NCBI RefSeq assembly: GCF_026914265.1
Contig: NC_069135.1
Span: forward strand, 1,195,001 to 1,259,000
Reading direction: 5' to 3'
DNA length: 64,000 nt
Origin: Mya arenaria
Lineage: Eukaryota > Mollusca > Bivalvia > Myida > Myidae
Made by a program: the position numbers and the translations under genes. Positions 61,799 through 64,000 of this stretch are shown piece by piece. How positions within the stretch are numbered: position 1 is the first letter of the stretch; every line of letters starts with the position of its first letter. The notes beneath the pieces are model-generated. The model was given only the letters and a program-made list of their open reading frames with translations, was not told the DNA's origin and ran no database searches.

Positions 61799-63885
61799 AT
61801 GGAATCGAAAAGAGCACCAACCAAAAAGTTGGCTGAAAAATGGCGACGTCCTTCTGTATCAGACGACGTAACTACGTGCAAGATCTGCTCGCGTAATCTC
61901 GTGGAACCTCGCACGTTACCGTGCATGCACTCGTTCTGTGAGGAATGCATCCTCGTGCTACTGCAGTGCTATGAGAATCAGAATAAGCTAGACCGGACGT
62001 TTAACTGCCCGACCTGCCGCGTGCGGACACCGTGTCACGTGCTTGGCAAGGTGTCCAGGCACTGGATCAAGATGTTTCCCAGGAAACAGATTCTTGACAG
62101 TATGAAAGAAGCCATATTGGTCGTGGAGGAGATGTGCAACCCGTGCTCTATGACATGGAAGATCACCCCGGCCTCCGCCTTCTGCACGGAATGTCACGTG
62201 TACACGTGTGCTGCGTGCCAAATCGACCACAAGAACAACCCCCAGACTAAACATCACCACATGGCGAACTACGTTGTCAAGGAGATGAAGAATGTACCAG
62301 TAGCGAATATATCAAAATTTAATTGCAAACAACACAAAAATCTCAGGTAGCGTTAACGTAATAAAGTAATCCACTGTAAAATAATAATGTTGTTGAAGTA
62401 AATTTAGAATTTTGTCTCACATGACCGCGATGATTTTGAATTTTGAAATGGTTTTTATTCTACATTAATCGTTTAAGTAAATCAGTCCTTTGAAAGTATT
62501 TGAGCAGTTTTTGATGATTTCCACTACAGGTATACTTCCTTCTGTGAACTCCACAAAGAATTCCTCTGTAACACGTGCCGAGAGAGTGTCGCTCACCGGA
62601 ACTGCCGCGTGACAAAGCGTGTGATCGAGGCGACGGGGAACATCACGAAGGCAGAAACCAAGCTGAACGTTATCAACACTCTCAAGCGTGACGAACGCAG
62701 CCAGGGAAAGCACCTGCTAAAGCTTATTAAACAGGTTGACGCCATCCAAGGGAAACTTGAGCGTTGCCGTCAATATCACGTGGAGCTATATTGTAACTAC
62801 GTTAGGCAGGTGCGCGCTTTAATATCATGTTTTTTTTTGTACGTCTGTAATGTTCGTGGACACGTTGCATGTAGAGAAATAGTGTAGAGATATTGTAAAA
62901 TGAAAGGTATTATTTTATTAAGCTATTTTTCACAATAAATTTCTCAAAAAAGGTTTTCTGACATAAATAGGGAAATCAAGACTGGACAAAAGCATTCTGT
63001 GATATGCCGTGCACATCACAACGTCGTTGTGACGTTCACACTTCTATTTCCCATCAATGTTGACTATAGTTTCGGAACAAGTTTCCGCACACGTGTTTGT
63101 GTTTTAAATAAACCATTTATCATGCAACATCAACAGCACCGCGAACTATCACAAATGGATATACAAACATGCACGTCTTATTTATTTCAAAGAATTGTAT
63201 TTAAATCTCACCAATGAATGTGCCATCAATAAATAAAGATATTAACCATGGCCCAAACACCATGGTAACGTTATATATGCACTCTTTTCATCTTAATACT
63301 TTTTTACTGCTCAAAACATTTGCCCATTGACTTTCGCGGTTGAACATAGTATTTCTGGACACATCTCGTATTTTATCCCAACAAAAATAGCCGGTAAGTC
63401 AAGGCAGCGGGACTATGGACCGGAATGAATTGATCAGCATTTTTTGTTAACTGTAATGCACAAAATAGGGTTCGTTCACAGAATATGACGTATCTCTCAT
63501 GGACGCCGGAACAGTTGCATTTATCGATGACAAATTAACGCTTTTGTGCACGCTTAACATGACCGTCAACGTATTTTGACCAGTGCAAAATAGATAGCGC
63601 CATTGAAGTTTGTTTGTAGGAACAGATATCTATTTTCCCGTTTCCAGGCAACTATTACCGAACAAAAGACAGAGGCGGTCGATGCCCTCAAAGGAAAACT
63701 GGTGTTCGATAAGACGCACCAGGATCATGACGTCATCAACAACACAATGACCAAGGTCGAGGACATCCTTACACGTTACGTGGACGTCTTCTATGACGTT
63801 ACAGATGCCGAGGAAAAGGCTATGAAATCTGAAATCAACAAAGGGATATTGGATATTGAGAAGATTCTTGCCCGGCCTGCTTTCG
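61799..63885 (+). CDS. TRIM-type RING/B-box protein, 5' part
   Basis: Exons 61799-62346, 62530-62809 and 63648-63885; the gene runs past the window. Exon 1 has a C3HC4 RING (C27, C30, C42, H44, C47, C50, C70, C73), so ubiquitin E3 ligase activity is likely, and a first B-box (CNPCSMTW...CTECHVYTCAACQIDHK). The B-box 2 (CKQH, then FCELHKEFLCNTCRESVAH) spans the exon 1/2 junction. Exons 2 and 3 continue as a predicted coiled coil (AETKLNVINTLKRDERSQGK; MTKVEDILTRYVDV). Phases join exactly (AG|G; phase 0). The C-terminal domain, which in bivalve TRIMs is often NHL or absent, is not visible. Exon 1 is markedly GC-richer than its surroundings. It lies divergent from SLC6 and outside the duplicated module. 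Confidence 0.88.
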
Positions 63886-64000
63886 GTATGTCTGTTTCAA
63901 AACGGAATGCAATTGCAGTGCTTTTTACTAAATATTCACCCCCATTTAAAGTCTCAAATCTCTTAGTACGGAACGTTATGTTAGAATACTATCTAAGGCT
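63886..64000 (+). other. TRIM intron 3, cut by the window end
   Basis: Starts with the GTATGT donor at 63886. Nothing further seen. Confidence 0.6.

Overview
The window is eukaryotic, AT-rich and repeat-rich. Its genes are split into short exons with GT/AG introns. The gene set is animal: a glycine-transporter-like SLC6 carrier, MANF, Toll-like receptors, M13 (neprilysin-family) proteins and a RING/B-box (TRIM) gene. Long (TA)n tracts, a dispersed repeat carrying CAAGGTCA motifs, a MULE transposase tail and an expanded single-exon TLR locus all fit a bivalve mollusc. This species-level impression is inference from repeat style, not a database match.

The dominant structure is a tandem segmental duplication with a period of about 23-26 kb. 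The same M13 exon lies at 248-983, 26248-26983 and 49077-49812. Module A (partial) runs from 1 to about 7.45 kb, module B from about 7.45 to 31.27 kb, and module C from about 31.27 kb into the SLC6 gene at about 54.06 kb. Each module reads: last two exons of MANF (+), TLR (-), M13 gene (+), last three exons of SLC6 (-). Only the distal SLC6 copy, in module C, is complete (15 coding exons, 52795-61192). MANF is cut to its 3' end in both modules where it is visible. This is what a tandem duplication gives when one breakpoint falls in a MANF intron and the other in an SLC6 intron. An intact MANF is predicted to lie to the left of the window.

The M13 protein is a predicted type II membrane protein: cytosolic tail, one membrane segment, a Ser/Thr-rich stalk and an M13-like ectodomain. 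Every catalytic feature I could align is replaced. HExxH reads EEFIK, and ENIAD reads QNVLI. It looks like a pseudopeptidase. It lies head-to-head with a TLR about 1.3 kb away, so a TLR plus pseudo-neprilysin pair has been amplified together. The copies carry different lesions: a 5' frameshift in the module C copy and a 3' frameshift in the module B copy.

Repeats occupy much of the rest. They include an 18-bp minisatellite of about 2.2 kb that is open in all six frames, a 32-bp minisatellite in the MANF intron of both modules, (TA)n tracts flanking a 1.4-kb presence/absence segment, a TTAA-flanked MITE in the TLR/M13 intergenic space, a pogo-like short TIR element downstream of each TLR, a near-perfect 134-bp palindrome in an SLC6 intron, and a MULE remnant in the first intron of the third M13 copy. 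The right end (61799 to the end) holds the 5' part of a TRIM-type gene, divergent from SLC6.
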